Of a stretch of DNA of 64,000 bases, positions 11,661 through 24,400 are shown piece by piece. Under the pieces are notes generated by a model. The model did no database searches, was not told where the DNA came from, and worked only from the letters and a program-made list of their open reading frames with translations. Each line of letters opens with the position of its first letter. Positions within the stretch are counted from its first letter, which is position 1. Position numbers and translations under genes: made by a program. The stretch is from Neopestalotiopsis rosae (Eukaryota > Ascomycota > Sordariomycetes > Amphisphaeriales > Sporocadaceae), in contig JALGAS010000007.1 of NCBI GenBank assembly GCA_023078685.1, positions 62,001 to 126,000 on the forward strand, written 5' to 3'.

Positions 11661-14600
11661 GGTGACTGTGCAGGAAACTGTTTTAGGTCCCAAGGTGGTG
11701 CCGCAATGTTGAAGTTGATGGCGTCTGATGATGGCGAACAACCTCGAGTGCGCGTGGGGACAGGAGAGGAACTGAAAGAATTAGATGATGGTACGTCCGC
11801 GCGCCGTGGGCGTCGAGGTAGCCGAGAAGAGGGAGTTCATGCGGGTTCGTGTCCTCTCTGCGGGATGGCAGGTAACTGGGTCGGTCTCCAGCGAAGCTAG
11901 ATAGCTTGAGCAGATAAACGGCTTCAGACGCGAGACCGCCTGCGGTACCAGAGCGAAGGGAAGGGATGTGTAGGGAGAGAGCCTCAATTAAGCGTAAAAG
12001 GCGACTTTCTTACTACAGGTCCCAGGGAAGGAAAAAAAAAAAATAAGTGTAGCAGGAACTGGAATTACGGCCCAAGCCAAGCACGAAAGGGAGAGACGCG
12101 GACGGCAAAAGCAAAAAAAGAACAACCCAAAAAAAGAAGAAAAAAGGGGGGAAAGGAAAAAGACTGGACAGCTTTTCTGGGGATATGCCTCCAGGCCCGA
12201 TGACAACGACCTTGACTTCGCGTTGGACGTGAAGACAGTCCAGCAGGTCGATGGGTGCTAAGTAGGGTGATCGGGGGGTTGAGTTGAAGCTGGAGTCGAG
12301 TTCAAGAGATTGAAAATCATCAGGCGGCGGGCGGAGTCACAATGAATTTAGGCCCGGTCCAGATTCGCGTTGAGGGACGCAAAAAAGGCTGCTTGGCTGC
12401 TGGTTGCTGGCTGCTGGCTGCGCTCTACCTAGCTGTCACCCAACCCAACAACAATAACACCCCAGAGACGAGGCCAGACCCCCGACTCCCGACTTTTTGT
12501 GCTTGGAACTGGGCCGGGATGAATGGGCAATTGGAATTGCAGGTGCGCGACTGGGTCTGTCTTTTTTTGGACCAGCTGCGACCTGTGCTTTTGCTGGCTT
12601 GCTTGTGCCTCTGCCTCATGCTAATAAATGTTCCAACTCACTCACCACTGACTGCTTGCTACCTTGATAGTTAGCTGGTCGCGCTCGGCGAGTTACAGCA
12701 CGTACAGGTAAATGTAGTTCATAGGTAGCCCCAAATCAACACAATAGAACACTGAACCCTGTTGTTTCAATTGTCGCATCCTTCTGGGCGGGATAGGAAT
12801 TATTTTAGTGATGCGATGACTTGACGGCCTACGTAGCTCCCTTGTTTGGCCAAGCAGCAGCAGTGTTCAATTCACCTCCCTTTAACTTCATACTTGATGA
12901 AGTCGTGACGAATCGATATCCTTTTTTGGCCTCCTTGTTCCTCTTCTGCTTTTCTCCTTGGCCTAGTTGGCTCACAGATGGCTTCGACAAGCGGGTATCA
13001 CATGGGTCGACAGAGGACCATGGGGGATGACTTTCTCCGAGTGATGTCCTTATCCCCATCAGAATGCAGCAGCTCATTAGATAAGTGAATAAGTAACCTG
13101 CCTGCACTGGCATTCATCTTACGACCAGACAACATTTGGTCCAGCAAAGCATTATGGTGGGGTGATTCGAGTTTCTTGTGTCTGGGCACAACATTTTCTT
13201 GGGAACAGACGAGGGGATTAATAGCACCGTCATTGCCCATTCATGCTCTCTTTTGCAAACAGGTATGCTAACAGCACCATGGCGACCACTCTGTCAAGCT
13301 TAAACTTAATGCTTATTCGCCACTAAATAATATCTTCTTGATTGACTCTGAGCCGCCAGTGAGGAGCTTGACAGCAGGTGCCTTTGGGTGCGATAGCGGT
13401 TCTAGGCTGCCACTGCCACGTTTAGCTTGCATTGACCAAGCAACAGATCATGATGCAAAGCGCGTGCATTCAGACCAGTGAATCGACCGTCCTGCAAGTG
13501 AGGTTGCGTTTTGTACGTGTATAACTGTATGTTTCCCGACTATCAAGGCCGATCTAGGCCATCCTGCAGCTCATAATGGGGGCCGCCACTGCTGGCATTC
13601 GACGAAAATATGTCGCGACGAAACAAAAACAATAACAAGCGGCACGAACAGCGACCATTCGTTATGCTCTCGAGAAATGGCATCAGGCACACCATCTATC
13701 ATATAGTGTTTACCCGTCCCCTACCTCGAGGAATACCAAGTAACCCAAGCTCGAGATCGACGTCGAACCACGTAGTTACCGTCATGACTGAAGGTGGCGC
13801 CTGGAATCATAAACAAGCCACTTCAACCACCCAAGTTGGATGCATCCACTTTGGAATTGTCATGGGCAAGAGGAGTTATCACAAGACAAGGCTTGTTGTT
13901 CACTGATAGAATTCGTAACTAGCTATACAAGACTGTTACCAACCACAGATTTCAAAATAGTGCTCTTTCGGGCAGCATGCGTTCATTCACAGCTTATAAC
14001 ACTAGCATCGTGAACGAACAACCTTAACTGCCTCTGCCGGCACCGGTACTCGGGCTATTTCTGTTAGTCGCCTGGAGAAGGGTGGCGGGCGAGGCGGGGA
14101 ACTTCCTAGCCACCAGCTATCCCCGCACGCCCTGACGCCTTGCTACTACTTCTCCAATCTAATGTGCATTGGTTGATTGACCGGATCTGATTTGCTTCGG
14201 ATCTGATTGGATAGTAAAGGCACCGCACTTGTGATGTCTGCATACAGCTCATTTGCTTGGTGATGCTGACTGAGGGCCATGACGGACCGTTCGCTGTCTT
14301 CCAATTATGATCATTGAAGTTGTTGTTGAAATCCGAGGTCTCGAATACTTTCTGATTGCTATTTCGATGTGGATAGGTATCGACCTTCAAACAATTCATT
14401 ACATTCAAGTGATTGTGTGCCTTTTCTTCGGCAGCGTTTCTGCGACGCAATATGCGCAGCATTTATCTCAAATTCATATTCAAGACCATTTTGATCGTCT
14501 GAAATAATACATCCGTGAAATAATATAGGTAAGGTGTAGTCATTGGGAATGAAAGTCATTAGTGATCGCATTGAACTTAGGAGGCTCAAACATGAACGAT

Positions 14601-16808
14601 CCTCACCTGAGTGATTGCGAATTCAATATATAGTGACCGGTCAAGCTGGGGATGTGCGTCCATTATCAAAGAGTCCATTTCGATAAGCGTCGTATTGCAG
14701 TTGCTGACTTCAGGTGGGAGCGACCCCGCAAAAGATAGAATCGAGGCAGATTCGTTATGACGTGCTTGAAGCAAACATATGGACGGTTTGCCGATTGACA
14801 TGAACCTGAGAACGTGGACCTGGACGTGTGCAGACCGGAGTGGACCAATAGCCTTTTTTGTCTACACCCGGCAGCCGGGCACAGCAGGTTAGTAGGCGAG
14901 GTACGCTCCCCAAAATGCATGATCGGCATCCTGCCCTTTTCCGTACGCAGGACAATTAAACAATGTGGAATCAGTGGGACTTCATGGTTTCTTTTCATTC
15001 GTGCTGCCAGCAGTATGGGATCAGGATATTTCTTTTCCTTGTATCCCTTCCCTCCTAGCGGACGTACCAGCCAAGGCCGTCTCTTTTCCACGTTGTTACA
15101 CCTAGTCAACCGAAATTGCGATCTAGACGACACTTCATGTGCGTGATAGACAACGCCAAAATACGCCCAATACTTAGTTGTGTGGTAAAATACCATCTTG
15201 ATTATGTCCGTTGAAATTGAGTGAACTCTGCGAACCATGTAGCCGCTCAATGTGTCTTTGTGCGGGCATTTAACAGTCGGCCGCAATAACTTTGCTACCA
15301 AGCACAATGTGCAACTTCGGCAACTTCCAGTGTTCGTGTACAGACACTTGGACCACGGCTCCTGCCAAAAGGAATGGAACATGAAGGAAATGCTTTGGCC
15401 ATCTTGTTCTACCATCTTCTTCGCCATGGTGGCCATTCATGACCAAGTAAGGCGGGCTAGGCAGGCTATGAATTGCAGTTTACGTATACCTGACTTGTGA
15501 AGACTGAAGCAAGAGCGTTATGTTTAGTGGTGTTCTGATGAATCGTGCACAAACCGTAGAACTGAGGCCTGAGGTATCAACATGTAATCAGTAGTGAGTA
15601 AGGTAAAATGTCCTACGACGCCTTGGCTCAAACAAGGAGGCCAATGACACCCTTAACAACCACATTTCGGTATGTCGTCGACATACGTAGGTAGCGTGAT
15701 TCGTCTGCCCCGCTTTCTTGTCTCGCCCCGCTACTTACACGAAAGCCGGGTTAGCGAGTGCTGAGGCAGGTATCGTCGTCTTGCTTGACGTTGTATGACC
15801 GCGCCCATTGGCCAGTGGCACAGCACTGGGCATCCGATGGATACACGGTACGTACCTCGATCAGTCGATTGCCTAGTTGCGAAGGCTCGCGTCTGCCTGT
15901 CGGCGGCGCATGTTCGCCTCAGTCCAGTCGGCTAGAAGGGAAAGGAAAATGTATCAAAGAGGATAGTGTAATAAGCCTGTTGGCTCTTCTTTTACGTTAA
16001 AACCGTCCCAGCGCCCAGCTGCGACCGACCTACAGACCTTTGCAGTTGTCTTTATTACGAGTCCTACCCTGAGGAAGCTCCGGAACAACACCTCTAAAAC
16101 GTGACCGGTACCTACCTAAGGTACTGACGAACTGGCTTCAGCCTGCTGGCATCTGGAACTTGAAGCTCGGCAAGGTTGTGACTACCTGCTTCTTTCCCAC
16201 CCCTCTCACACATTCTCCTCAACCTAACCAATTCAAACTCCCCGTTGCCATCAGGCGTTTGCTCAACTAGCCTGCAGCAACTTTCTGACATTTCAAGACT
16301 CCTCTTTCTTTTCTCCTCTTTTCTACACTGCTGGAGGCTCTCGATTACCTCTCAAGTCATTGGCCATTCCATCCATCAACATACCAACCTCTCGGTAAGT
16401 ACCTTCCTTGCTATCTGTTCATCATCAAAGAAGCATCCATTTTCCCCAGAATCAACTGGGGATCAGAGATAAGCTCCCCCGACGACTCCATTTCACCGCC
16501 TGTACCTTAGTACCTTACCAGGCAGGCAGGCAGGCTGCCCGCCCTTACTGCACCACCGTCACTGGCCCACCTGACCGATAAGCACCGGCCTTCCTGGGGC
16601 CTGTTGTACGTCTGTTACCGTTAGGACCGACGACCACCACCTACCTCGGAACACCTTCTTTTTCTCAAACCTTCCTACTTCCATTAAAATCCAACTCTAT
16701 ATTATCATCAAAACATCGCCCAGTCCATCGATTAAACTTTTATCGATGTGCATATAAAGATCCAGTACTGACATCATATAAAAAGTGACCCCCTACGCCG
16801 CATTCACC
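11661..16808. other. 5.1-kb divergent intergenic region
   Basis: Between the CASC3-like gene (-) and the NBR1-like gene (+). Near 12,030-12,170 there are A-rich and purine-rich tracts upstream of CASC3. Near 16,518-16,534 there is a GGCA tandem repeat, and 16,250-16,730 is pyrimidine-rich, typical of a 5' leader; a GTAAGT at 16,395 could be a leader-intron donor for the NBR1-like gene. The largest open frame is minus strand 14,666-15,436 (256 codons), with no recognised domain, which I regard as fortuitous. No tRNA or rRNA seen. Confidence 0.5.
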
Positions 16809-19536
16809 ATGGCGTCGTCTGCGGCTGCTACTCCCGATACCCCGATCACGCTGAAGATCAACTTCGCTGGTGTTACGCGCCGATATAAACTGCCACTGCG
16901 GGAACTTGTCGCTGCCACCCTTGAAACCAAGGTAAGTCGAAAGAGCCATCGCCCATGATTCCGCGCGCTACTTCAGCGCCCTTATCTGCTTCATGCGATA
17001 ACGGAGATACCCAATATCTACTGGATGACAATGTCCATCAATGCTAATGTCACACTCCTTCTAGCTGCGAGGATTCCTCCATATCCAAGAAGACACGCAA
17101 ATTTTGATTGAGCGCTACTCGGATTCTGCTGCGGCCTATGTCGTGCTTGACTCAACGAACTCAGCCGTTTACAAGCAGCTCTTTCGGGCAGCCAAAGCAA
17201 AGCAGAAGCTGAAGCTCAGAGTTGTAGCCATGTCTCCCACAGACCAAGGGAATACTGGTTCGCCGTTGCTTGATACTGTCGAGGATGAGGTCAAATCCAA
17301 CGACAAGCAGTCGCTTTCCACTTTTCAACCTTTGGAACAAGAAGAAAAGGACGAACTTCTCGCATCGTCGAAGGAGGAGACATCTTCCTCTGAGAGCTTC
17401 ACCATCAGTTCCAAGCATCAGAACATGGAGGAGGAGGTGCAGATGCCAGGCCCTGAGGAGAAGCGAGCCCGCAGCATGACATCGTCATCTTTGGACAAGT
17501 TCCTTCCTGTGGATGTTGCTGAGCACAAGAATGACATCCATTCTCTTACACCCACCGAACCATCGAAATGCCCATGCCCGGCATTCTCATCCAGCCTCCT
17601 CCGTCGCCCTTTCACCGTCTGCTGCAACAGCTGTGATCGGGTAGTGCCTGACGCGCATTTCCACTGCTCCACATGCGATGACGGCGACTTTGATCTCTGC
17701 CAGGATTGCGTGAACCAGGGCATCTCCTGCTACAATGCTCAGCACTGGCTGATCAAGCGCACTATCATGGACGACCAAATTACTTATAGTACCACTCACG
17801 TGGCGCCCAAGACTTCCTCCGCTACTTCTTCCGCATCAGCAAAATCCTCGAACCCTGTGCCGACATCGCCTCTATCACAGCTGCCAATGACGTTGCCCAT
17901 GCGCCCACTTGAGCCTGTGCGGCCCAGTGCCGAGCGTACCTCATACCCTGCTCACCCTCTCTACATAGCCCGCACGTGCAACAGCTGTGTTCAAGAGTTT
18001 CCCGAGAAAGAATTCCTCCACTGCTTGGTTTGCGAGGACTTTGATCTATGCAAGAGCTGCTTCACCAGAGACCAGCATGGTCACCACCCCAAGCATGCCT
18101 TTACTGCTGCTGTCAAGGGAACTTCTTTCGATGCTTCGATTACTACACGTCTTAACGCTGGCCGTAACACTCGCCACAATGCCATATGCGACGGCTGCAA
18201 CCACTATATTCGAGGTATTCGCCACAAGTGCTTGGATTGTCCTGACTGGGATTACTGCTCCGATTGTGCCCAGAATGCCGGATTTGTCCACCCCAACCAC
18301 CGGTTTGCTGCGATCTACGAGCCGCTTCCCGAACCTCACCGCGTGACAAGCCAATGGGTTCATAATGGAATCTGCTGCGACGGTCCTCTGTGCACCTCTT
18401 CGCAGTCTGGTTCTAGCTACATCGTTGGCGTTCGCTACAAGTGTGCCGTCTGTCATGACACGGACTTCTGTGCCAGCTGCGAGGCAAGCCCGGCCAACAC
18501 GCACAACAAGACTCACCCCCTCATCAAGTTCAAGACCCCTGTCAGACATGTTAATGTTACAACTACAGGTGAGCATCAAGATGGCAAGCGTCTGCCCGTG
18601 ATGGGAGACCGAAATGTCTCCCCCATCCCCAGACGCACCAGCAACCGCTCTACCGAAACTGTCCCTTCGCCCCCAAGTGAGAAGAATATTGCCGTGAACC
18701 CAGTTCAAACCGTGATTGACGTCAAGCCAACGGAGGTCGAAAAGGAGGTCGTCAAGACGGAGGCTACCGAGAGCATTGACGAGAAGACGGAGCAAATTTC
18801 TGTTACAGAGAAGCCGCAAGCCCCAGAGCCGGATTTGATTGCAGTCTTCAGACATGACACGATCGAGGACGGTACCGTCATGCCTCCAAACCACACCTTT
18901 GAACAGACATGGGTTCTGCGCAACGAGGGCAAGGTTGCCTGGCCCGCCGGATGCTCCGTCAAATTCGTCGGTGGTGACTACATGGGCGCCGTTGACCCTA
19001 ACCGTGCTATTGGGGTTCGCGAGCTAATCTCGGCATCCGAGTCCACTGTTTGCTACAGCTCGCTCCAGCCTGGCCAGGAATTCCCTTTTACTGTCCTGAT
19101 GCGGACTCCCGAGCGTGATGGCAAGGTCATTTCGTACTGGCGACTCACCACCCGCGACGGTGTTAAATATGGACACAAGCTTTGGTGCGATGTGACTGTC
19201 CAGTCTGAGCCTCAAGAAGTATCACAAATCAAGGAAGAGCCCAAGGAAGAAGAATCTCTCCTAGATGCCAAGGTCCCTGAGATGACCAAGAGCCAAATGA
19301 TCCTCCCAAAGCTTGACCACGAGTCTCCTGACTCGAGCGTTCTCGTCCCAAAGGCCGAGAGCGAACTTGATGTCGCAACTGAATCCGACACTGCAACTCA
19401 TGACTATGTTTACGACCTCCAGGATGAGGAGTGGATTGAGTCGGAAGATGGGTACATGACCGACGAGGAGTACGAGATTCTTGATGCCTCTGACGAGGAG
19501 TTTCACTATGAGCAGCACAAGGCTCCGAGAAAGTAG
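16809..19536 (+). CDS. NBR1-like selective autophagy receptor (PB1, four ZZ, FW)
   Basis: Two exons, 16809-16931 and 17065-19536; 864 aa. The ATG at 16809 in CACCATGG begins the PB1 domain, whose first third lies in exon 1. Domains in order: PB1 (about 13-95) for oligomerisation; a Ser/Glu-rich linker; ZZ zinc fingers at about 226-272, 344-395, 412-458 and 474-530, each with paired CxxC and CxxC/H ligands; and an NBR1 four-tryptophan (FW) domain at about 632-754. The acidic C-terminus holds DEEYEIL, a candidate Atg8-interacting (LIR) motif at about 844-847. No UBA domain is seen, as in the fission-yeast type. Known role of the family: cargo selection for autophagy, pexophagy and, in yeast, delivery of hydrolases to the vacuole. 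The order of domains leaves little doubt about family membership; cargo is unknown. Confidence 0.93.
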
Positions 19537-20019
19537 AGGTCTTGATGAATGACTGCTCGCTGAAAATTTGCAGCAGTGTTCGTGCCGCGTCATGTGATTT
19601 GGAGTCTTGGGCTCAAGCCGATTTTCTGCCTTGTGTTCATATGTATTGCGATTGAGGGATCAGGGGGCGTTTTTCTTTCTTTGCATCTTGCAGTTGTTTG
19701 TTTCGACAGAGGTATTTCCAGAAAGTGTTTGCAGAAACATCTACTCGACGTCATTTCATTCGCTCTCTCGACGAAGCACCCTCAGATTGCTAGCATAACG
19801 AGGTACATGGGTTCGCTCGCACGTTAGTTTATGTACCCGAATTGATACTTTTATTAACCATGTGTGTCACAATCGAATGTCCGTCATGTGCATGAACCCA
19901 ATTCTCGATGCATGCTCCTGCAGGAGCCTCTCGCAACCGGGCCGGATATTCAAAGCATGACAAAAGTATAAATGGTCTCTCAACGCTTGCTAATCTGAAT
20001 ACATATTCTACTCCAGTGC
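19537..20019. other. Convergent 3' intergenic region
   Basis: About 480 bp between the convergent stop codons of the NBR1-like gene and the lectin-like membrane protein gene. It should contain both 3' UTRs and poly(A) sites. Nothing else seen. Confidence 0.6.
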
Positions 20020-21573
20020 TCATGGGTATATCCTGCCAACATAATTTAACCTTGAGGCGTCTGCTCCGTCTACGGAATATTCGTGGATTTCATCGCCATT
20101 GATGCCATAGAACATGGCATCGAGGGTCATTGCAATGGATGAGAAGTTGGCTGTCGGCCCGCCCTCGAAAGTGAGGCTAGAGAGGGCATTTTGCTCCGCC
20201 TCGTCTTCCCACCAGCTCCCTCTCATTGTCCCATCATCAAGGAGAGCATAGCAAAGAGTCCGGTCCCATGTACCCCATTTCGTCACGGCCACATGCTGGT
20301 TCGAGGCAGGAAGAGGCAGATTGGGTATCACATCGTCGGCTGCAATTCCTCAGTCAGCATGAGATTCGGCAAAGAGAGCAGCTCGGCTATAAGGAAAAGA
20401 ATTAAAGAAAAATTACTCACGATTCTTATTCCACGTTTGATTCCAAGAGCTGACTTGAAAGGGGCCGGTCGTCTGGCTCGTGATGCTCTGGGTGATGAGG
20501 CCGAGATTATCCTGGACGCCGCCGTACTGCGGGACGAGGGCCAGGGACGTGTTGCCGGCGACCTTGTTGGCGTCGACGGCGTTGACGCCGGCCGTGTAGT
20601 CGCTAAAGTTGGCCACCTTGATGTAGCCTCGGTCGGGCCCCTGCCAGGCGACGGTCCAGACGCCGACGTCGGTCGAGGTCGAGCCGCGGGCCCAGGCGGC
20701 GGCCAGCTTGGAGCCCGAGAGGGCGCGGAGCTGCGCCGAGCCGAGCGTGTCGTTCTTCCAGAGGTCCGGGAGCTGCACGGGCGCGTCGGCGTAGGCGCTC
20801 CGGACTATGTCCCAGGGGTCGAGAAAGTAGACGTGCACGTTGTAGGCGTTGGGCCAGTCGAGGGCGGCGCTGGCCAGCGTGGTGCCCGCGGCGGCGACGA
20901 GGCCGCTGGCCGAGTTGGCCGCGGACGCCGTCACGTTGCTCGTGCTCCACGTGTTGTTCTGCGAGTCCCAGCGCCGCGCGATGACGTTGCTCCAGGGGTC
21001 CTGGAAGAAGACCCAGCGGTGGTTGTAGCCCTTGCCGTCGGTCCAGTTGGAGGCCGCGAGGGAGGACACGGCCATGACGTTTACATTGTTGGATGTGCTT
21101 GCTTGGCTGTCCGACGAGGATGATGAGGACTTGTGCGTCAGCCCGCCGGCCAGACCACCTGCCAGTGCGGCAATGGCGAGTACTGCTGCGATCACGGCGA
21201 CCCAGAGAAAGGTGCGTCGCTCGAGACCACATATCCGTTGCCGCTTGCCTGTTGAAGGCTTCTCCCCGACAGTGGACGCATCCGCCGCGGTCCACGCTCC
21301 TCCCGCGGCACCATGCTGTCCAGCATTGCTCGCGTCCTGGTGGTAGAAGTTCTGTCCGGGCACGGCTTCGGGGGCAAAGACGCCCTCGGGAACGGAGATC
21401 TTTTGGCTCTGGTCGGCATCGTACATGTACTTGACGGCCTGTGGTGGCGGACTCCCTGATGTCACGACGGCCTCGGGGAAACGCTCATAGTCCTGCTGTG
21501 CCGGTGCGTTGGCGACCAGGGGATTCGAGGTTTGTGAGTGGTCGACCTCGGGTAGATTACTATAGCGATCCAT
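20020..21573 (-). CDS. Type II membrane protein with fucose-lectin-like ectodomain
   Basis: Two exons (21573-20421 and 20339-20020), 490 aa. Seen: a polar N-terminus of about 115 residues rich in Pro, Gln and Ala; basic residues; one transmembrane segment at about 121-145 (FLWVAVIAAVLAIAALAGG); a Ser-rich stalk; then an ectodomain with repeated blocks of the form W/F-x-DPW (FFQDPWSNVIARRWD, YFLDPWDIVRSAY) and several Asn-X-Ser/Thr sites. The repeats resemble blades of the fungal fucose-specific lectin six-bladed propeller, so surface glycan binding is plausible. The resemblance is from memory of the fold, not a search. The third base positions are strongly GC-rich, which produces long shadow frames. 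An uncharacterised cell-surface propeller is the alternative. Confidence 0.72.
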
Positions 21574-23040
21574 AATGGGATCAAGGAGACGCTCTCTCTC
21601 TCCTCCAGAAGCGACAGCCAGGAAAAAGAGGGATGAGCAAAAGAGAGAGAATGGAACTCTTTCGATAATATGTTATCTGTGCATGCTGAGAATGATCAAA
21701 CAAAGTTGTCGATCGAGAATAAGAAATTGCTTGGCCCCAGCATCAGCAGCAGCAATAGCCGCGCGCGACATGATCATCCTTTTGTTCTTTCGATCCATCC
21801 CTCCCTCCTGGCTAATAACAACATGCAGCATGTATGTCAGAGGGATCGACGGGTATCAAAAGAGTGAGCACTACCGTCATAGTCTGACACGAAGGGCCAT
21901 GCGAGCCCAAGCGTTGGGTAAGCCACTTTGGTAGGGATTGGCCATACAAAGAAAAACGGTCCTTTGCGGTGTGCTGTATTTGGAAACACTATTGCCTTAA
22001 ACCGTCGAGACCGTCAGCCACGCAAACCCACGGAATAGTGGTCGAAGGAGCATTAACCAGCATCGAGTGTGGTGGTGATTGGTGCAAGTGGTTGCTGGTT
22101 CGGGACCGGGGCGCTTGGCATACGTTCGCCAAAAACATGGTCGGTCCCATCTCGCAACTGTTCAATGGATGGGCAGTGCAAAAAATAAGCCACCTTTTAG
22201 AAACCCGCCCGGCTCTGTCAGCCTCCGTTGGAGTCCAGCAGAGACAAGTTGGGGTTTAGTGTCATGTGTTCCTGAAGTATATGATGTTTTCTTTTGCCTC
22301 TGCTTTTTGAATACACATGATTCAAAGTGTGCTGAAAATAATTGCAAGCGATTGTTAACAGAGTTGTGCATTTGGCAATCGGCACTATGTAAAGACAATA
22401 CGAGAGCCAGAAAGCCAACATGAGCCACAACATACACAGATTTGTACTGTTCTGTGGCAACTTTTAGAAGAACAAACTGGGATGGTCAATTGGCTCAAAA
22501 TTGACGATACGAACTAACGTTTGAATGGATGAGACTTTTGGACTGTTGCATGGGCTGCCATCCTCTTCGTCTTACTACCTTGATCCTTCTGGGAGACACC
22601 CTTGCTCATGCTGTATGCTGCTCCCTGATTGACTATAATCGCGCCAACACGAGCATGGGGAATAATATTGCACTGACATGACAACCAGTCCTTCTTCTAT
22701 CCACTTGCAGAAGCAAAATTCGACACGAATTCAGATCAATACTCCAGCGAAATGCGTAGCCGCTGATGACTCCAATTGTGGCTTCGAATGGTTCATTTGA
22801 ACGTGCTTCATATCAAATGCACTGGCTCGTACTTTTCTCTTCTTTCTCAGCTAGTATTCATTGTTTTTGGACTGGGTGATTGCCACCGTTTGACTTTTTT
22901 CATTTTAAACTTTTTTTTTCTATATATCTTTCACTCGTATTAGTACACAAATATTAAATATTTCATAATAACAATATTATACAGGTTTTGTACAGCTGAC
23001 GAAGCAATTCAGACTCGCCGACTCACCCCCTTAGCCGGAT
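21574..23040. other. 1.5-kb intergenic region
   Basis: Between the lectin-like membrane protein start and the alpha/beta-hydrolase stop, both minus strand. A T-rich then AT-rich stretch at 22,890-22,985 lies just beyond the hydrolase 3' end. Short frames such as 22,079-22,423 show no domain. Nothing else supported. Confidence 0.5.
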
Positions 23041-24400
23041 TTAGAATCCATGGCTCTTGAGAAAGTCCTGAATAAAGGCAAACGCCTCAGCCGCCGAGTA
23101 ATGCAGGTTCAGCCCATGCCCGCTCAAGGGCGCCGCGTACGTGGCCGTGTCGTTGGCCGCCACGTTGGGATACAGCGTCGCAGGCACCTCGGCGAGCAGG
23201 TTGGTCGGGTAGGAGCAGTTGCCGAAACAAAAGCCCAGGTCCTCGTTGCCGGCCACGACGGCGACGGGTCCGGTAAAGTTTGTCGCGGGCTTGACTACCG
23301 CGCCCGTGGTAAAGTACTCGCCCAGCGTGACCGTGCCCTTGGTGGCGTCGGCGAGCGCGAGGACGGCCGGGTCGAAGCCGGGGAAGTGGCAAAAGGAGGT
23401 CTGTAGAGCAGTGGCGGAGCCGACGACGAGGTAAGAGGCCGGCAGGTCGGCGAAGCGGTTGGGCTGGTTGATGGAGGCAATCTCGGGGACCTGCGCCAGA
23501 TTAAAGGACGACATGCCGCTGGCGTTGACCGAAAAGCCCGTCAGGACGGCGGCGTCAAACGCCTGCGGGTGCGCGGCCGTGACGCCCTGAGTTAAGGCGC
23601 TGCCGAATGAGTGGCCCACGCCCACGACGCTGGTAAAGTGCCCGTTGTTGCCGCCCAGCGCGCCGTTGCGGAGCATGGTGACGAGGCCGTTCAAGATCTC
23701 GAGTTCTAGCGGTGACTGGATGGTCTTGATGGGGTCCTCCTTGGCTGAGACGCCGACGCCCAGACGGTCGTATAGGAAGACGGCATAGCCCGCTGCTGCC
23801 GCGACGTCGACGTAGCTATAGCCCGGCGCAAGGTCCCAGTAACTACGATCAAAACCGATGCCATGGGTGAGTACCTGGAGGTGCATCGTCTGATTATCGC
23901 TCTTTTCCGGTTGCGGCATGCACAGAGTGACGCCGATCTCATAGGTGCCATTGACTGAGAGAGTCCCATTCATGATTTGCTCTTTTTGAGGGGGTCGCCC
24001 GAGTCCCAGAGGCTGACGAATGTCTGGGTGACCTGTGTTTGGTTCACGGGAGCTTCGTATGCGAAATTCATGTTGGCATCGGTCCCGGCCTCGACTTGGA
24101 CGAATCCGGAAACACAAGCAGTCGACCCGCCGCGAGAGATGTGCTATTGAGGAAAGACGAATCAGTCATTTGCTCTTTTACTGTTGTTCACAGTATTCTT
24201 GGGAAGTAAGCTCTTCTGGGTCGCTCAGACCAAGCGAATTCTGCTAGAATGGGCAATCAACAACACCTGATGCTCACCTGTACGGGCTGCGATAACCCAG
24301 ACGTATCAGGGTAAGTGAGTCCGGCCAGGAGAGGCTCTGCGTTCTGAGCCATAGCCCGAGCAGCCTGGCTGGCGAGTATGACAAGACCGAGGCCGAGCAT
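23041..24400 (-). pseudogene. Secreted alpha/beta-hydrolase with an apparent frameshift
   Basis: Exon 1 runs from the ATG at 24400 to 24278 and encodes a signal peptide (MLGLGLVILASQAARAMAQN); exon 2 starts at 24143 after a CAATAG acceptor. Exon 2 stays in frame through a region with the family-like QVTQTFVSLWDSGD, then meets a stop unless one base is gained near the A5 run at 23983-23987 (minus-strand CTCAAAAAGAGC). The next frame then runs uninterrupted to the TAA at 23041 with the nucleophile elbow GHSFGS, an HGIGFDRSYW oxyanion-type turn and a late GHGLNLHYS His. Predicted role: extracellular or cell-wall esterase/hydrolase, substrate unknown. The break may be a sequencing error in a homopolymer or a real mutation; everything else looks intact. 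Confidence 0.75.

Noticed and set aside
14666..15436. Minus-strand open frame of 256 codons
   Set aside because: No recognisable domain, a composition rich in Arg, Ser, His and Cys like translated non-coding DNA, and no sensible promoter or intron context. Long enough by itself to deserve a database search, but not enough to call a gene.
18046..18894. Minus-strand frame of 282 codons antisense to the NBR1-like gene
   Set aside because: Lies wholly inside the zinc-finger exon, whose protein is unmistakable; a shadow frame.
20191..21123. Plus-strand frame of 310 codons antisense to the lectin-like gene
   Set aside because: Shadow of a GC-rich third codon position; Arg/Gly/Val-rich and without family resemblance.
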